Assembly: GCF_004101865.1 (NCBI RefSeq)
Contig: NZ_CP026118.1
Location: forward strand, 3,117,001-3,181,000
Length of the DNA stretch: 64,000 nucleotides
Source: Halobacillus litoralis
GTDB lineage: Bacteria > Bacillota > Bacilli > Bacillales > Halobacillaceae
Direction of reading: 5' to 3'
Both the position numbers and the translations under genes were made by a program. Below are positions 16,772-24,809 of the stretch, piece after piece. How positions within the stretch are numbered: the stretch's first letter is position 1; the number at the start of each line of letters is the position of its first letter. The notes under the pieces were generated by a model. The model did no database searches and had not been told where the DNA came from. It was given only the letters and a program-made list of their open reading frames with translations.

Positions 16772-17344
16772 ATGAAACTTCGGACGATGCTTTACGCTTC
16801 TTTATTTGCAGCGATTATGGGAGCTTTAGGTTTCTTTCCTCCCATTGTGACCCCATTCACGCCTGTGCCGATAACGGCTCAAACACTTGGTTTGATGTTG
16901 GCGGGGTCCATTTTAGGTGCTAAACGCGGTGGATTGAGTATGCTTCTTTTCGTTTTGCTCATTGCGATCGGTGTTCCGCTTCTATCTGGCGGACGTGGAG
17001 GTCTTGGTGTATTTTTCGGACCTTCGGGCGGTTATATCATGAGTTATCCAATCGCCGCGTTCATTATCGGGTTTTTAGTCGAACGGTTTTGGAAGAACTT
17101 GAAGTTGTGGTACTATCTTGTGTTCAATTTCATCGGCGGCGTAGTGTTTGTTTATGCCTGTGGGGTAACTTACTTGTCGTTCATCACTAATACTCCGTGG
17201 CCGGCAGCGGCCTTCGCTGCTCTTGTGTATATCCCTGGGGATGTGGCGAAAATTGCCATCGCCTCAATCCTTGCCCAACAATTGAACCGGGTCTATCCTT
17301 TGATGCACAAGAACAGTTCGAACGATTATCAAAAAGCAGCATAG
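16772..17344 (+). CDS. bioY: Biotin transporter BioY (YhfU-like)
   Basis: 190 residues with about six hydrophobic segments. BioY signatures include FPPIVTPFTPVPITAQTLG near the N terminus, AGSILGAKRGG and GGRGGLGVFFGPSGGYIMSY in the middle. BioY is the substrate-binding S-component of ECF-type biotin transporters in the membrane. The neighbours match B. subtilis yhfU-yhfT-yhfS. Start ATG with GTAGGTGG upstream. A hairpin follows the gene before the next cistron. Confidence 0.92.
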   Translation: MKLRTMLYASLFAAIMGALGFFPPIVTPFTPVPITAQTLGLMLAGSILGAKRGGLSMLLFVLLIAIGVPLLSGGRGGLGVFFGPSGGYIMSYPIAAFIIGFLVERFWKNLKLWYYLVFNFIGGVVFVYACGVTYLSFITNTPWPAAAFAALVYIPGDVAKIAIASILAQQLNRVYPLMHKNSSNDYQKAA

Positions 17345-17348
17345 AAGA

Positions 17349-17375
17349 AAGGCTTGTCTCCCGGACAAGCCTTTT
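17349..17375 (+). terminator. Intercistronic hairpin after bioY
   Basis: Stem AAGGCTTGTC/GACAAGCCTT with a TCCCG loop and TTTT after it. It lies between bioY and the acyl-CoA ligase gene and is a plausible partial terminator that would lower expression of the downstream genes. Confidence 0.65.
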
Positions 17376-17398
17376 GGTCTATCCAGAGGGGGAATTTC

Positions 17399-18868
17399 AT
17401 GGCACTGATCGGAGAAAGAATTCACGAAAAAGCACGGTGTTTTCCGGAAAAAGAAGCGGTTGTCCATGGGAGAACAGTGCTTACATATGAGGAATTGCTA
17501 TACCAGATGATGACGTTAAAAAGGCAATGCACCTATCAATTAGGTTCCATGAAAGGTAAGAAAATAAGTTTTCTTCTGCCGAACGGACCGGAATGGCTTG
17601 TCGTCTTCCTAGCCGTGAGCTCGTCTGGAGGAATAGTGATTCCACTGGATCCGAAGTGGCCCAAATCGCAGCTTGATGATGTTTTGTTAGACGCCGACCC
17701 GGATTTGATCATCTACGACAAGGATTTGACGGACCTGTCTGGACGGGATCATGCGTACACATGGGATGAAATCAGCATTTTCCCTGAGCTGGAACTGCCT
17801 GCAGAGCAAATAAATGATGACGACATTTTTTACATCGGTTATACCTCTGGGACGACAGGGCGGCCGAAAGGATTCATGAGGGCCCACGCCTCCTGGGCTG
17901 ATTGCTTTTCGGAAGGGGCAGAAGTTTTTTCATTGAAGCAGGAGGATCGGATTTTTTCTCCTGGACCGCTCGTGCACTCCCATTTCCTTTATGCTTCCAT
18001 TCAAGCGCTTCACCTTGGTACAACGCTTCATCTTGTTTCTTCTTTTCAAGCAGAAGAGGTGTGGCGCGTGCTGGAAGACAAGGACATTACGGTTTTGTAT
18101 ATTGTCCCGACGATGTTCGAAGCTTTGAAACGGACAGAGATTTCTGGTCATGCTTCTTATTTGAAAACCATGATATCGTCCGGGGCGAAATGGGAGAAAC
18201 CTTCTAAACGGCAAGCCTCTCAACTTTTCCCTGAAACGGACATTTATGAATTTTTCGGCGCATCGGAACTCAGTTTTGTCAGTGTGCAGACGGTCTCAGG
18301 TCGTAATCTTCCTGACGGGGCTATCGGCACACCTTTTCCTCAAGTGGAATGGTCGATTCGCATAGACGCAGGCGATGAAGCGGCCGAGGGGGAAGTCGGG
18401 ATGTTGTTTGTGAAGAGTCCCTGGATTTTCGAGGGATATTTGAACAGACCCGAGCAAACAGCTGAGATGTTTGATGGAGATTGGGCAACGGTTGGAGACT
18501 TGGCTTACAAAAATGAAAGGGGACAAGTCATCCTTAGCGGCCGCAAACAAAATATGATCATCAGTGGCGGGTTGAATATTTATCCGGAAGAAGTGGAGCG
18601 GGTGATTCGTGATCATCCAGCGATTGATGAGGTGATCGTCCTTGGCCAGCCTGATAGCTATTGGGGAGAAAAAGTGACCGCAGTTTATACCGGGGATAAA
18701 TCATTATGCGTGGATCAGCTTGAGCTTTTTTGTAAGCAATGGTTACCGAAATACAAGTGTCCGAAAGAGTGGGTGGCTGTAGCTGATTTCCTATACACCT
18801 CCAGCGGAAAAGTGGCGCGGAAACAGATGCTTGATTGGCTTGCTGAAAAGGAGGGATTTCATGGGTGA
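17399..18868 (+). CDS. yhfT: AMP-binding acyl-CoA synthetase (YhfT-like)
   Basis: 489 residues from ATG 17399, chosen for the GAGGGGGAA site directly before it. The adenylate-forming signature YTSGTTGRPKG is intact. Later motifs are YEFFGASE, GDLAYKNERGQVILSGRKQN and a C-terminal lysine region SGKVARKQML, as in fatty-acid CoA ligases. The order bioY-yhfT-yhfS equals the BirA-controlled B. subtilis operon, so a link to biotin-related acyl chain supply (for example pimelate or fatty acid precursors) is reasonable but unproven. The stop overlaps the thiolase start by 8 bases, which suggests translational coupling. The acyl substrate is unknown. Confidence 0.85.
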   Translation: MALIGERIHEKARCFPEKEAVVHGRTVLTYEELLYQMMTLKRQCTYQLGSMKGKKISFLLPNGPEWLVVFLAVSSSGGIVIPLDPKWPKSQLDDVLLDADPDLIIYDKDLTDLSGRDHAYTWDEISIFPELELPAEQINDDDIFYIGYTSGTTGRPKGFMRAHASWADCFSEGAEVFSLKQEDRIFSPGPLVHSHFLYASIQALHLGTTLHLVSSFQAEEVWRVLEDKDITVLYIVPTMFEALKRTEISGHASYLKTMISSGAKWEKPSKRQASQLFPETDIYEFFGASELSFVSVQTVSGRNLPDGAIGTPFPQVEWSIRIDAGDEAAEGEVGMLFVKSPWIFEGYLNRPEQTAEMFDGDWATVGDLAYKNERGQVILSGRKQNMIISGGLNIYPEEVERVIRDHPAIDEVIVLGQPDSYWGEKVTAVYTGDKSLCVDQLELFCKQWLPKYKCPKEWVAVADFLYTSSGKVARKQMLDWLAEKEGFHG

Positions 18869-20009
18869 AGTAGTGCTCGTGGCGGGCAAAAGAACGGCAA
18901 TTGGAAAAATGGGAGGCGCTTTGTCACATGTGCCCCCTGAAAAACTTGCGAGTACGGTAATCCGGAAGTTGATGGCTGAAACGGAGCTGCCTCCGGAAGA
19001 AGTCGATGATGTCATCCTCGGTAATGTCGTCGGTCCTGGTGGAAATATTGCGCGGTTGTCAGCATTAGAAGCAGGACTCCCGGTTACTGTCCCTGGTGTA
19101 ACTGTCGATCGTCAATGCGGCTCTGGATTAGAAGCGATCATCATGGCAGCGCGGCTCGTGCAATCGGGTGCGGGGGATATCTATTTAGCGGGGGGTGTCG
19201 AGAGTACAAGTCTTGCGCCATGGAAAATGGAAAAGCCGGCGTCGATTCATGATCCACGTGGTCCATCATTGTATGGGCGGGCCCGTTTCTCACCGGAAGC
19301 GATCGGGGACCCGGAAATGGGTGAGGCGGCGGAGAATGTAGCGGAAATGTATCAAGTGCCGCGTGAAGCTCAAGATGCTTACGCCTATGCCAGCCACCAA
19401 AAAGCGGTCGAAGCCAAGCGGAAGGGTTGGTTCCAGGAAGAAACCGTCGAAGCTGATGGGGTCCATGAGGATGAGTGTCCTCGCCCGAATACTTCCATGG
19501 AAAAATTGACTTCCCTTTCGCCTGTCTTCCGGGAAGGCGGGACGGTGACGGCTGGGAATGCTTGTCCTATGAATGATGGTGCTTCGGTCGTGTTGGTCAT
19601 GTCTTATGACAAATGCCTTTCGCTTGGATTGACGCCGATCGTCCGATTTGTCGATTCCACAGTCGCCGGGGTCGACCCGAACTTGCTTGGCATCGGACCC
19701 GTTCCGGCAGTAAGAAAGTTGTTAGAACGGCAAAACCGAACCATAGAAGATGTTGATGTCGTCGAATTCAATGAAGCTTTTGCATCTCAAGTGATCGCTT
19801 CGTTGAAAGAATTGAGGGTTGATTTTCAAAAGGTGAATCTTGCAGGGGGAGCGCTTGCTTTAGGTCACCCTTATGGAGCCTCAGGTGCCATATTGGTGAC
19901 CCGGTTGCTGACGGAAATGAAACGCGGAGAGCTGAATTGTGGAATGGCGACTCTCGGCATTGGCGGGGGGATCGGACTTGCCGCTCTTTTCGAAAGGATG
20001 GGAAGATGA
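18861..20009 (+). CDS. yhfS: Acetyl-CoA C-acyltransferase (thiolase, YhfS-like)
   Basis: 382 residues, start ATG 18861 (AAAGGAGGGA before it; an upstream frame extension lies inside yhfT). Thiolase residues are visible: the nucleophilic Cys in VDRQCGSGLEA, NEAFASQ, the His in GGALALGHPYGASGA, and GIGGGIGLAALFE close to the C terminus. The final loop usually carries a CGGG-like Cys motif; here it reads GIGGGIG with no cysteine in that position (a Cys occurs six residues earlier, in NCGMATLG), so the second catalytic Cys may be displaced or absent and activity may differ. It forms or cleaves 3-ketoacyl-CoA. It sits in the BirA-type operon. Confidence 0.85.
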   Translation: MGEVVLVAGKRTAIGKMGGALSHVPPEKLASTVIRKLMAETELPPEEVDDVILGNVVGPGGNIARLSALEAGLPVTVPGVTVDRQCGSGLEAIIMAARLVQSGAGDIYLAGGVESTSLAPWKMEKPASIHDPRGPSLYGRARFSPEAIGDPEMGEAAENVAEMYQVPREAQDAYAYASHQKAVEAKRKGWFQEETVEADGVHEDECPRPNTSMEKLTSLSPVFREGGTVTAGNACPMNDGASVVLVMSYDKCLSLGLTPIVRFVDSTVAGVDPNLLGIGPVPAVRKLLERQNRTIEDVDVVEFNEAFASQVIASLKELRVDFQKVNLAGGALALGHPYGASGAILVTRLLTEMKRGELNCGMATLGIGGGIGLAALFERMGR

Positions 20010-20446
20010 TGGTCGAAGAAAAATGGGTGGACCATACGCTTGAATCTTCATCAATTCTTGTCCATCCCAATGAAATTCCATCATTCGCTGAGGCGATCTT
20101 TTTGAAAGATCCAATCTATTATGATGTCGAAGCGGCAAAAGCGCACGGCTATTCGCATATTCCGCTCCCTGCCACGATGCCCGTCACCTTTTGGAAAAAG
20201 TTCGACATCCCCTGGTTGGACGGGCTTGGTGGCGTCATCCATGCTAAACAGAGCTTTGAATACAAGACAACCTTAGTGGCTGACAGGGAGTATCAAGCAA
20301 CCTTATCACTGGATAAGGTCGAAACTAAAGAAAGCTCCCTTGTCATGATGGAATTTTTACATCATACGTTATCCATCTATCATTTGAATGTGCTGCAGTG
20401 CAAAGTTTATACCACCCTTATCGTGAAAGGTGGTGAATCGCCATGA
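20006..20446 (+). CDS. MaoC-like N-terminal (FAS1-like) dehydratase domain protein
   Basis: 146 residues. ATG at 20006 overlaps the thiolase stop (ATGATGG). Features such as DPIYYDVEAAKAHGYSHIPL and PATMPVTFWKKFD resemble the N-terminal half of two-part hotdog dehydratases, which pairs with a MaoC half to make an R-specific hydratase. The next gene overlaps by 4 bases and is just such a MaoC half, so the two probably form a heteromeric enoyl-CoA/3-hydroxyacyl dehydratase. It lies in a cluster with thiolase and reductase genes, which would complete a beta-ketoacyl cycle. These genes are absent from the B. subtilis operon. Confidence 0.75.
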   Translation: MMVEEKWVDHTLESSSILVHPNEIPSFAEAIFLKDPIYYDVEAAKAHGYSHIPLPATMPVTFWKKFDIPWLDGLGGVIHAKQSFEYKTTLVADREYQATLSLDKVETKESSLVMMEFLHHTLSIYHLNVLQCKVYTTLIVKGGESP

Positions 20447-20847
20447 ATACAGGGGAAGTCCTTACAGGAATAATAATTGAAGAAATCACAGGTGAGATGA
20501 TCGAGAATTACGCGAAAGCCTCTGGTGACGATAACTCGATTCATCTGGACGATGCCTCAGCTGAAAAAGCAGGATTCCCGCACGCGGTGGCTCACGGGAT
20601 GTGGTCGATGGGAGTCATTGATGCTTCGATCCACCGGTGGTTCAGGGGAAAACCGCCGATCAAAGAGCTGAGCACTTCTTTTATAAAACCATTGTTCAAA
20701 GGGGACAGCCTTTCAATAGAAGGAAAAGTTGCTAAGGAAGAAGCGGGAAAGTTTTTTGTCGATATTAAAGGGTTCAACCAACATCAGACGTGTGTCTTGA
20801 AAGCGAAACTGGTCATAGGGGGAAGCGAAGATGACGAACGTAAATGA
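20443..20847 (+). CDS. MaoC family hotdog dehydratase (R-specific enoyl hydratase type)
   Basis: 134 residues. ATG 20443 overlaps the previous stop as ATGA. The hydratase-2 signature is clear: ASGDDNSIHLDDASAEKAGF then AVAHGMWSMG, with the catalytic Asp and His in place. It catalyses reversible hydration of an enoyl-CoA to a 3-hydroxyacyl-CoA. With the preceding MaoC-N protein, the thiolase and the following SDR reductase it gives three of the four steps of a 3-ketoacyl cycle. Its end overlaps the next gene by 17 bases. Confidence 0.85.
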   Translation: MNTGEVLTGIIIEEITGEMIENYAKASGDDNSIHLDDASAEKAGFPHAVAHGMWSMGVIDASIHRWFRGKPPIKELSTSFIKPLFKGDSLSIEGKVAKEEAGKFFVDIKGFNQHQTCVLKAKLVIGGSEDDERK

Positions 20848-21610
20848 AGAAACCGTGATCGTAACCGGGTCCACCAAAGGAATCGGGCAGAGTACCGCCA
20901 TGGCTTTAGCTAAAGAAGGAGCAGCCGTCATAATTAATGGACGTAAGGATGCTGAAGTAGAAAGAGTGGTGGAACAGATTCGGCAGGCGGGAGGCAGGGC
21001 AGCAGGAGTCGCCGCCTGTGTCACCGAAGAGGCAACAGGGAGGCGTCTTGTCGAAGCAGCACTTGCGAACTTCGGAAACGTAACAGGTTTGATCAATAAC
21101 GCAGGGGTAACCAAAGATCGGATGGCCCATCGGATGGAACTTGGGGATTTCCAAGAAGTGCTCGATGTCCATGTCACGGGTGCGTTCATTCCCGCCCAGG
21201 CTGTCATCCGGCACTTACGCAGCCAAGAAAAATCCGGCTTCATCCTCAATATGACTTCACTTGCTGGCCTGATCGGCAATGTCGGCCAAGTGAACTACAG
21301 CGCAGCGAAGGCTGCCATTCTAGGGATGACCTGGACGCTGGCCAAAGAACTGGAGTCGAAATCGATCCAAGTAAATGCCATCGCCCCAGCTGCCCTCACC
21401 GATATGACGAGACCTCATATAGAAAAAGCCCAGCAACAAGCATCCAGTGAAGAGGAAGCGGCTTATTGGAATGTAGGCTCTGCCGAACAAGTCGCTCATT
21501 TTCTCATTGATTTCATCAAGAAGCGAGAGATGAATCAGACAGGCGAAACGTATGCGGTGAACGGTGAAGAAATAGGATACTGGCATCCACCCAGCTATGA
21601 ATTGCTGTAA
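20831..21610 (+). CDS. SDR family 3-oxoacyl reductase (FabG-like)
   Basis: 259 residues. Classical short-chain dehydrogenase motifs are present: TGSTKGIGQS (cofactor), NNAGVT, a catalytic Ser in NMTSLAGL and YSAAK (Tyr and Lys). It begins inside the end of the MaoC gene with AGGGGGAAG in front. By context it reduces 3-ketoacyl-CoA to the 3-hydroxy compound with NAD(P)H, last gene of the bioY-led operon. The C terminus (ETYAVNGEEIGYWHPPSYELL) is a little unusual. A terminator repeat follows. Confidence 0.85.
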   Translation: MTNVNEETVIVTGSTKGIGQSTAMALAKEGAAVIINGRKDAEVERVVEQIRQAGGRAAGVAACVTEEATGRRLVEAALANFGNVTGLINNAGVTKDRMAHRMELGDFQEVLDVHVTGAFIPAQAVIRHLRSQEKSGFILNMTSLAGLIGNVGQVNYSAAKAAILGMTWTLAKELESKSIQVNAIAPAALTDMTRPHIEKAQQQASSEEEAAYWNVGSAEQVAHFLIDFIKKREMNQTGETYAVNGEEIGYWHPPSYELL

Positions 21611-21618
21611 TCGATAGT

Positions 21619-21719
21619 TGAGGCTGGGACAAAAGAATTTTTCCGCTAGAAAACCCGAACGTAATTCCGTTCGGGTTTTCTTCATGAAGCCATAAATCAT
21701 ACGCCACTCCGGCAACATA
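21619..21719 (+). terminator. Terminator-type repeat R2, copy b
   Basis: It opens with GAGGCTGGGACAAAAGAA, then the hairpin AGAAAACCCGAACG...CGTTCGGGTTTTCT (21648-21682), then TTCATGAAGC and ATACGCCACTCCGGCAACAT. The last part is shared in reverse with copy a (1370-1442), and the first part with copy c (40313-40380). It serves as terminator for the bioY-led operon. Confidence 0.8.
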
Positions 21720-21820
21720 CTCCGCTTTCCACGGGCACGGACTACGCCTCCTCGGCAAGCAAAGCCCGCTTACTTCCGGGGTCTTCGCCACGTGTTGTTC
21801 CCGCAGGATACGCCGATAAA
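21720..21820. repeat. Degenerate GC-rich intergenic repeat
   Basis: Contains TCCGCTTTCCACGGGCACGG, CTCCTCGGCAAGC and GTTCCCGCAGGATACGCC, in reverse the CCTGCGGGAACA and CCGTGCCCG blocks of the R1-like family, separated by unrelated bases. It lies between the R2 copy and the RpiR gene. No coding potential. Confidence 0.5.
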
Positions 21821-21875
21821 ATTGCTATAATGCCGATCTCCCGCCAACTAATTCATGAACGAAGCACATAAAAAT

Positions 21876-22628
21876 CTATTCCTTGCTTGTCACATGCTTC
21901 AAGTAATACTCGAAAACAAGATCGGCAAGCATCATTAGAGAAGATCGTGCGGAGACGTCGTAGCCTTCGTAGGAAACCTTCTGGACTGGTGCGCTGATCG
22001 CTTTTTGTACATATTGATTGATGATTCCGTCCAAATTATTGGTAACGGCGACTGTCTGCACGTTCAAGTGATCGAGCTTATCTGCTGCCTTGACGAGGGT
22101 TTCTGTGTTCCCGCTTGAGGAGATGAAGATGGCGAGGTCCTTTTTCCCTATCCAGTTACTGATCAAATCGACCATATGGGATTCGTAAATATACGTAGAG
22201 GAGCGGTTCATCTGCATCAAACGTTTACTGAGGTATTCGCCGATCATTTTGGTGAGGCCCACGGAGATGATGACGATCCGGTCCGCTTTTTCAATGGCAG
22301 AGGCGACCCATTCTAAATCGTCCGGCTGCAGATGGTTCAAACTTTTTTTGATGTCGTCCTGGTAACGTTCGATCGGATTCAAGTTTTCAGGTAAGGAAGT
22401 ATGTTCGATGCCTTTCAAGAAGTATTTGAATTCGGCATAGCCTTCAAATCCGAGTTTGTGACACAGGCGTATGATCGTTGTTGTACTGACCGTGTTCTCT
22501 TCCGCCATTCGTGTCAGGGGCATTTTTTTAGATTCCTCTAAGTGGTGTTCGATATAGTAAAGGACATGTTTTTCGGAATGCGTCAGGTCGGGCAATGAGG
22601 TGGCGAATGTCTCCAGTAGTTTTCCCAT
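21876..22628 (-). CDS. RpiR/MurR family transcriptional regulator
   Basis: 250 residues from ATG 22628, with GAGAGGAGC before it; a longer frame to 22691 runs through the operator and lacks a ribosome site. The N-terminal HTH (about 5-75, ending VSTTTIIRLCHKLGFEGYAE) is typical of RpiR, followed by a SIS sugar-phosphate-binding domain (about 105-235: RIVIISVGLTKMIGEYLSKR, DLAIFISSSGNTETLVKAAD). It faces away from the PTS-mannosidase operon across a perfect 26-bp palindrome and is very probably its regulator, sensing a phosphorylated sugar such as a mannosylglycerate phosphate or mannose-6-phosphate (inference). In E. coli the equivalent locus uses a GntR-type regulator, MngR. Confidence 0.88.
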   Translation of the reverse strand: MGKLLETFATSLPDLTHSEKHVLYYIEHHLEESKKMPLTRMAEENTVSTTTIIRLCHKLGFEGYAEFKYFLKGIEHTSLPENLNPIERYQDDIKKSLNHLQPDDLEWVASAIEKADRIVIISVGLTKMIGEYLSKRLMQMNRSSTYIYESHMVDLISNWIGKKDLAIFISSSGNTETLVKAADKLDHLNVQTVAVTNNLDGIINQYVQKAISAPVQKVSYEGYDVSARSSLMMLADLVFEYYLKHVTSKE

Positions 22629-22670
22629 GATGAAAGCTCCTCTCTTATGAACTGATATGAGTATATCATG

Positions 22671-22696
22671 AGGAAATGTACAATTGTACATTTCCT
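22671..22696. promoter_or_regulatory. Perfect 26-bp palindrome, likely operator of the RpiR regulator
   Basis: The left arm AGGAAATGTACAA (22671-22683) is followed by its exact reverse complement. It lies in the gap between the divergent regulator and PTS genes, 42 bases before the regulator ATG and 85 before the PTS ATG. A second, weaker inverted repeat TTGTAA...TTACAA is at 22711-22728. Confidence 0.75.
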
Positions 22697-22744
22697 GTAT
22701 AACTACCGTCTTGTAAGCTGTGTTACAACTGTATTAGAGACAAA

Positions 22745-22758
22745 TGAAAACACTTTCA
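22745..22758 (+). promoter_or_regulatory. Candidate cre (CcpA) site before the mannosylglycerate PTS gene
   Basis: TGAAAACACTTTCA matches the cre consensus TGWAANCGNTNWCA at all but one position (A for G in the central CG). It lies 23 bases before the PTS start codon, as expected for catabolite repression of a sugar operon. Confidence 0.6.
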
Positions 22759-22781
22759 CAACTAACGAGAGGGTGAGGGAT

Positions 22782-24749
22782 ATGCAACTTGCACAAATGA
22801 CTGAAAAAGGTCTGGTACGTTTTGACCTCAAAGAGAACAAAAAAGAAGATGTGCTTTGGAAACTATCCGAAGATCTTCAGCAAAAAGGATATGTCACATC
22901 GACTGAGGAATTTTATGAAACCGTTTTAGAACGGGAGAAAATATCAGCGACAGGTTTGGAATCAGGACTTGCCATTCCACACGGGAAGTCTTCCGCTGTG
23001 AAAAAAGCTGGTTTTGCTGTCGCCCGGTTGGAAAATCCAATCGCGGACTGGGAAAGTATCGACCCGGATAACCAGGTGGAGCTTGTCTTTCTATTGGCGA
23101 TTCCTGAGGGTGAGGCGGGTTCTACTCACTTGAACCTTTTGGCAGAGTTAAGTACGCGTCTTATGGATAAGGATTATTACAACTCCTTGATGAGTGCAGC
23201 GAACCCTGATGAATTTCTCACTGCGTTGGACCACGAAGGTGAACCGGCCAAAGAAGAACCTCCACAAGAATATACGAAAACGGTCTTGGTGATTACCGCT
23301 TGTGCGGCCGGGATCGCCCATACCTATATGGCAGCTGAAGCTTTGGAGCAGGCAGGTAAGAAGCTTGGTGTCAAAGTTTATAGTGAGAAGCAGGGAGCGA
23401 ATGGTTTAGAGGATCCGCATTCAGATGAAATCATCCAGGGAGCGGATGGGATCATTTTTGCAACAGATATTTCACCAAAAGGGAAAGAGCGTTTCAAAGG
23501 GCTCCCATATGTGCAAACACGCGTAGCGGCTCCACTTGAGCGCGGTGAAGAACTGATTGAACAAGTATTGAACAATCCAGACGGAACTGTTCAGACGAAT
23601 GGAGATGAAGAATCTTCATCCCCCAATTCTCAAAATAAACAAGGCGTCCTCGCAGAAATGGGCCAGGCCATCATGACAGGGATTTCCTACATGATACCGG
23701 TCATCGTAGCGGCTGGTCTGATGATGGGAATTGCCAAACTGGGAGCGATTCCATTCGGGCTTGTCAATGAAATCAATGACATCAGCTATGCGACATCCGA
23801 CAATGAACTTTTCAAGATATTGCACTATCTCGATAAATTCGGTTTCATGATATTCCAGTTCATGTATCCGATCTTCGCAGCCTTTACGGCGTATGCTTTG
23901 GCTGACCGTGTCGGTATTGTGCCAGGTTTCATCGGGGGTATATTCGCAGCCGGGATCCACTACCGTTTCTGGGGTGTGGAAGATGGCATTCCCTCCGGTT
24001 TCTTAGGAGCTTTGATCCTCGGTTTAGCCGCTGGTTACATTGCCAAAACTTTAAATGAAAAAATCAAACTAAGCCGTAATTTGCAGGCGATGAAGCCGAT
24101 GCTCATTATTCCTGCAATCAGTATTCTTTCGATCTTTTTATTGAACTTTTATATTGTTGATCCTGTCTTCGGTGGGTTGAATGAACTGCTGAGAAACACG
24201 ATCGAATCTGCGCAAGAGTCTGGCGAAGTCGTGTTATCAACGATCATTGCCGCTGCCACTGCCTTTGATTTAGGTGGACCGATCAACAAAGCGGCCGGTG
24301 CCATCGCCATCGGACTTGCCGGTGACCAGATTTTCCCACTGACCGCCCGTGTGCTGGCCATTGTCATCCCGCCAATCGGATTGGGTCTTGCGACTGTATT
24401 GGACCGCTTCGTCGTCGGTCGTCGTGTTTTTGATGAAAACCTGCGTATTACCGGGAATACCTCCATTCTACTGGGCTTTATTGCCATAAGTGAAGGAGCG
24501 ATTCCATTCATGCTTCGCAACCCGTTGATCACGATTCCCATCAACATCATCGGAGCCATTATCGGTTCGGTGACGGCTGTGCTGCTCGGCGCGGTTCAGT
24601 GGTATCCACTGCCTGCATTCTGGGGTTGGCCGCTTGTCGACAATTTATGGGCCTACTTGATCGGCTTGTTTGTCGGTACGATGTTCATTGCGCTGACGAA
24701 CATTTTCATCCGATTCGCTCTGATCAAACGCGGACGCATGCAAATATAA
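22782..24749 (+). CDS. mngA: PTS fructose-family EIIABC, probable 2-O-alpha-mannosyl-D-glycerate permease
   Basis: 655 residues from ATG 22782 (GAGGGTGAGGG before it), close to the length of E. coli MngA. Domains in order: EIIA (about 1-150, phospho-His67 in GLAIPHGKS), EIIB (about 165-265, phospho-Cys174 in ITACAAGIAHTYMAAEA) and EIIC (about 300-655, many membrane spans, GHxx-like AISEGAIPFM). It imports and phosphorylates a sugar at position 6. Fructose permeases share this layout, but there is no 1-phosphofructokinase here; instead a GH38 mannosidase, a GH13 phosphorylase and a glycerate kinase follow, so mannosylglycerate (and perhaps glucosylglycerate) is the best guess. The assignment rests on context. 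Confidence 0.82.
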   Translation: MQLAQMTEKGLVRFDLKENKKEDVLWKLSEDLQQKGYVTSTEEFYETVLEREKISATGLESGLAIPHGKSSAVKKAGFAVARLENPIADWESIDPDNQVELVFLLAIPEGEAGSTHLNLLAELSTRLMDKDYYNSLMSAANPDEFLTALDHEGEPAKEEPPQEYTKTVLVITACAAGIAHTYMAAEALEQAGKKLGVKVYSEKQGANGLEDPHSDEIIQGADGIIFATDISPKGKERFKGLPYVQTRVAAPLERGEELIEQVLNNPDGTVQTNGDEESSSPNSQNKQGVLAEMGQAIMTGISYMIPVIVAAGLMMGIAKLGAIPFGLVNEINDISYATSDNELFKILHYLDKFGFMIFQFMYPIFAAFTAYALADRVGIVPGFIGGIFAAGIHYRFWGVEDGIPSGFLGALILGLAAGYIAKTLNEKIKLSRNLQAMKPMLIIPAISILSIFLLNFYIVDPVFGGLNELLRNTIESAQESGEVVLSTIIAAATAFDLGGPINKAAGAIAIGLAGDQIFPLTARVLAIVIPPIGLGLATVLDRFVVGRRVFDENLRITGNTSILLGFIAISEGAIPFMLRNPLITIPINIIGAIIGSVTAVLLGAVQWYPLPAFWGWPLVDNLWAYLIGLFVGTMFIALTNIFIRFALIKRGRMQI

Positions 24750-24759
24750 ATCATCAGCT

Positions 24760-24786
24760 GGCCAGCCCCTTCCACCGGGCTGGCTG
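24760..24786 (+). terminator. Intercistronic hairpin between PTS and mannosidase genes
   Basis: GCCAGCCC/GGGCTGGC stem with a 7-8 base loop and no T run. It is probably a stabilising or attenuating hairpin inside the operon rather than a full stop. Confidence 0.5.
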
Positions 24787-24809
24787 TATGCTTAAGGAGG
24801 ACAGCTTTT

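Noticed and set aside
22668..22781. N-terminal extension of the PTS protein (start at 22668)
   Set aside because: It would translate the operator palindrome and the cre-like site; a proper ribosome site lies before ATG 22782, which fits the EIIA domain start.
22782..24749. Ordinary fructose PTS permease
   Set aside because: No 1-phosphofructokinase or DeoR-type FruR gene is present; the downstream mannosidase, phosphorylase and glycerate kinase fit a glycosylglycerate substrate better. Not excluded without assay.
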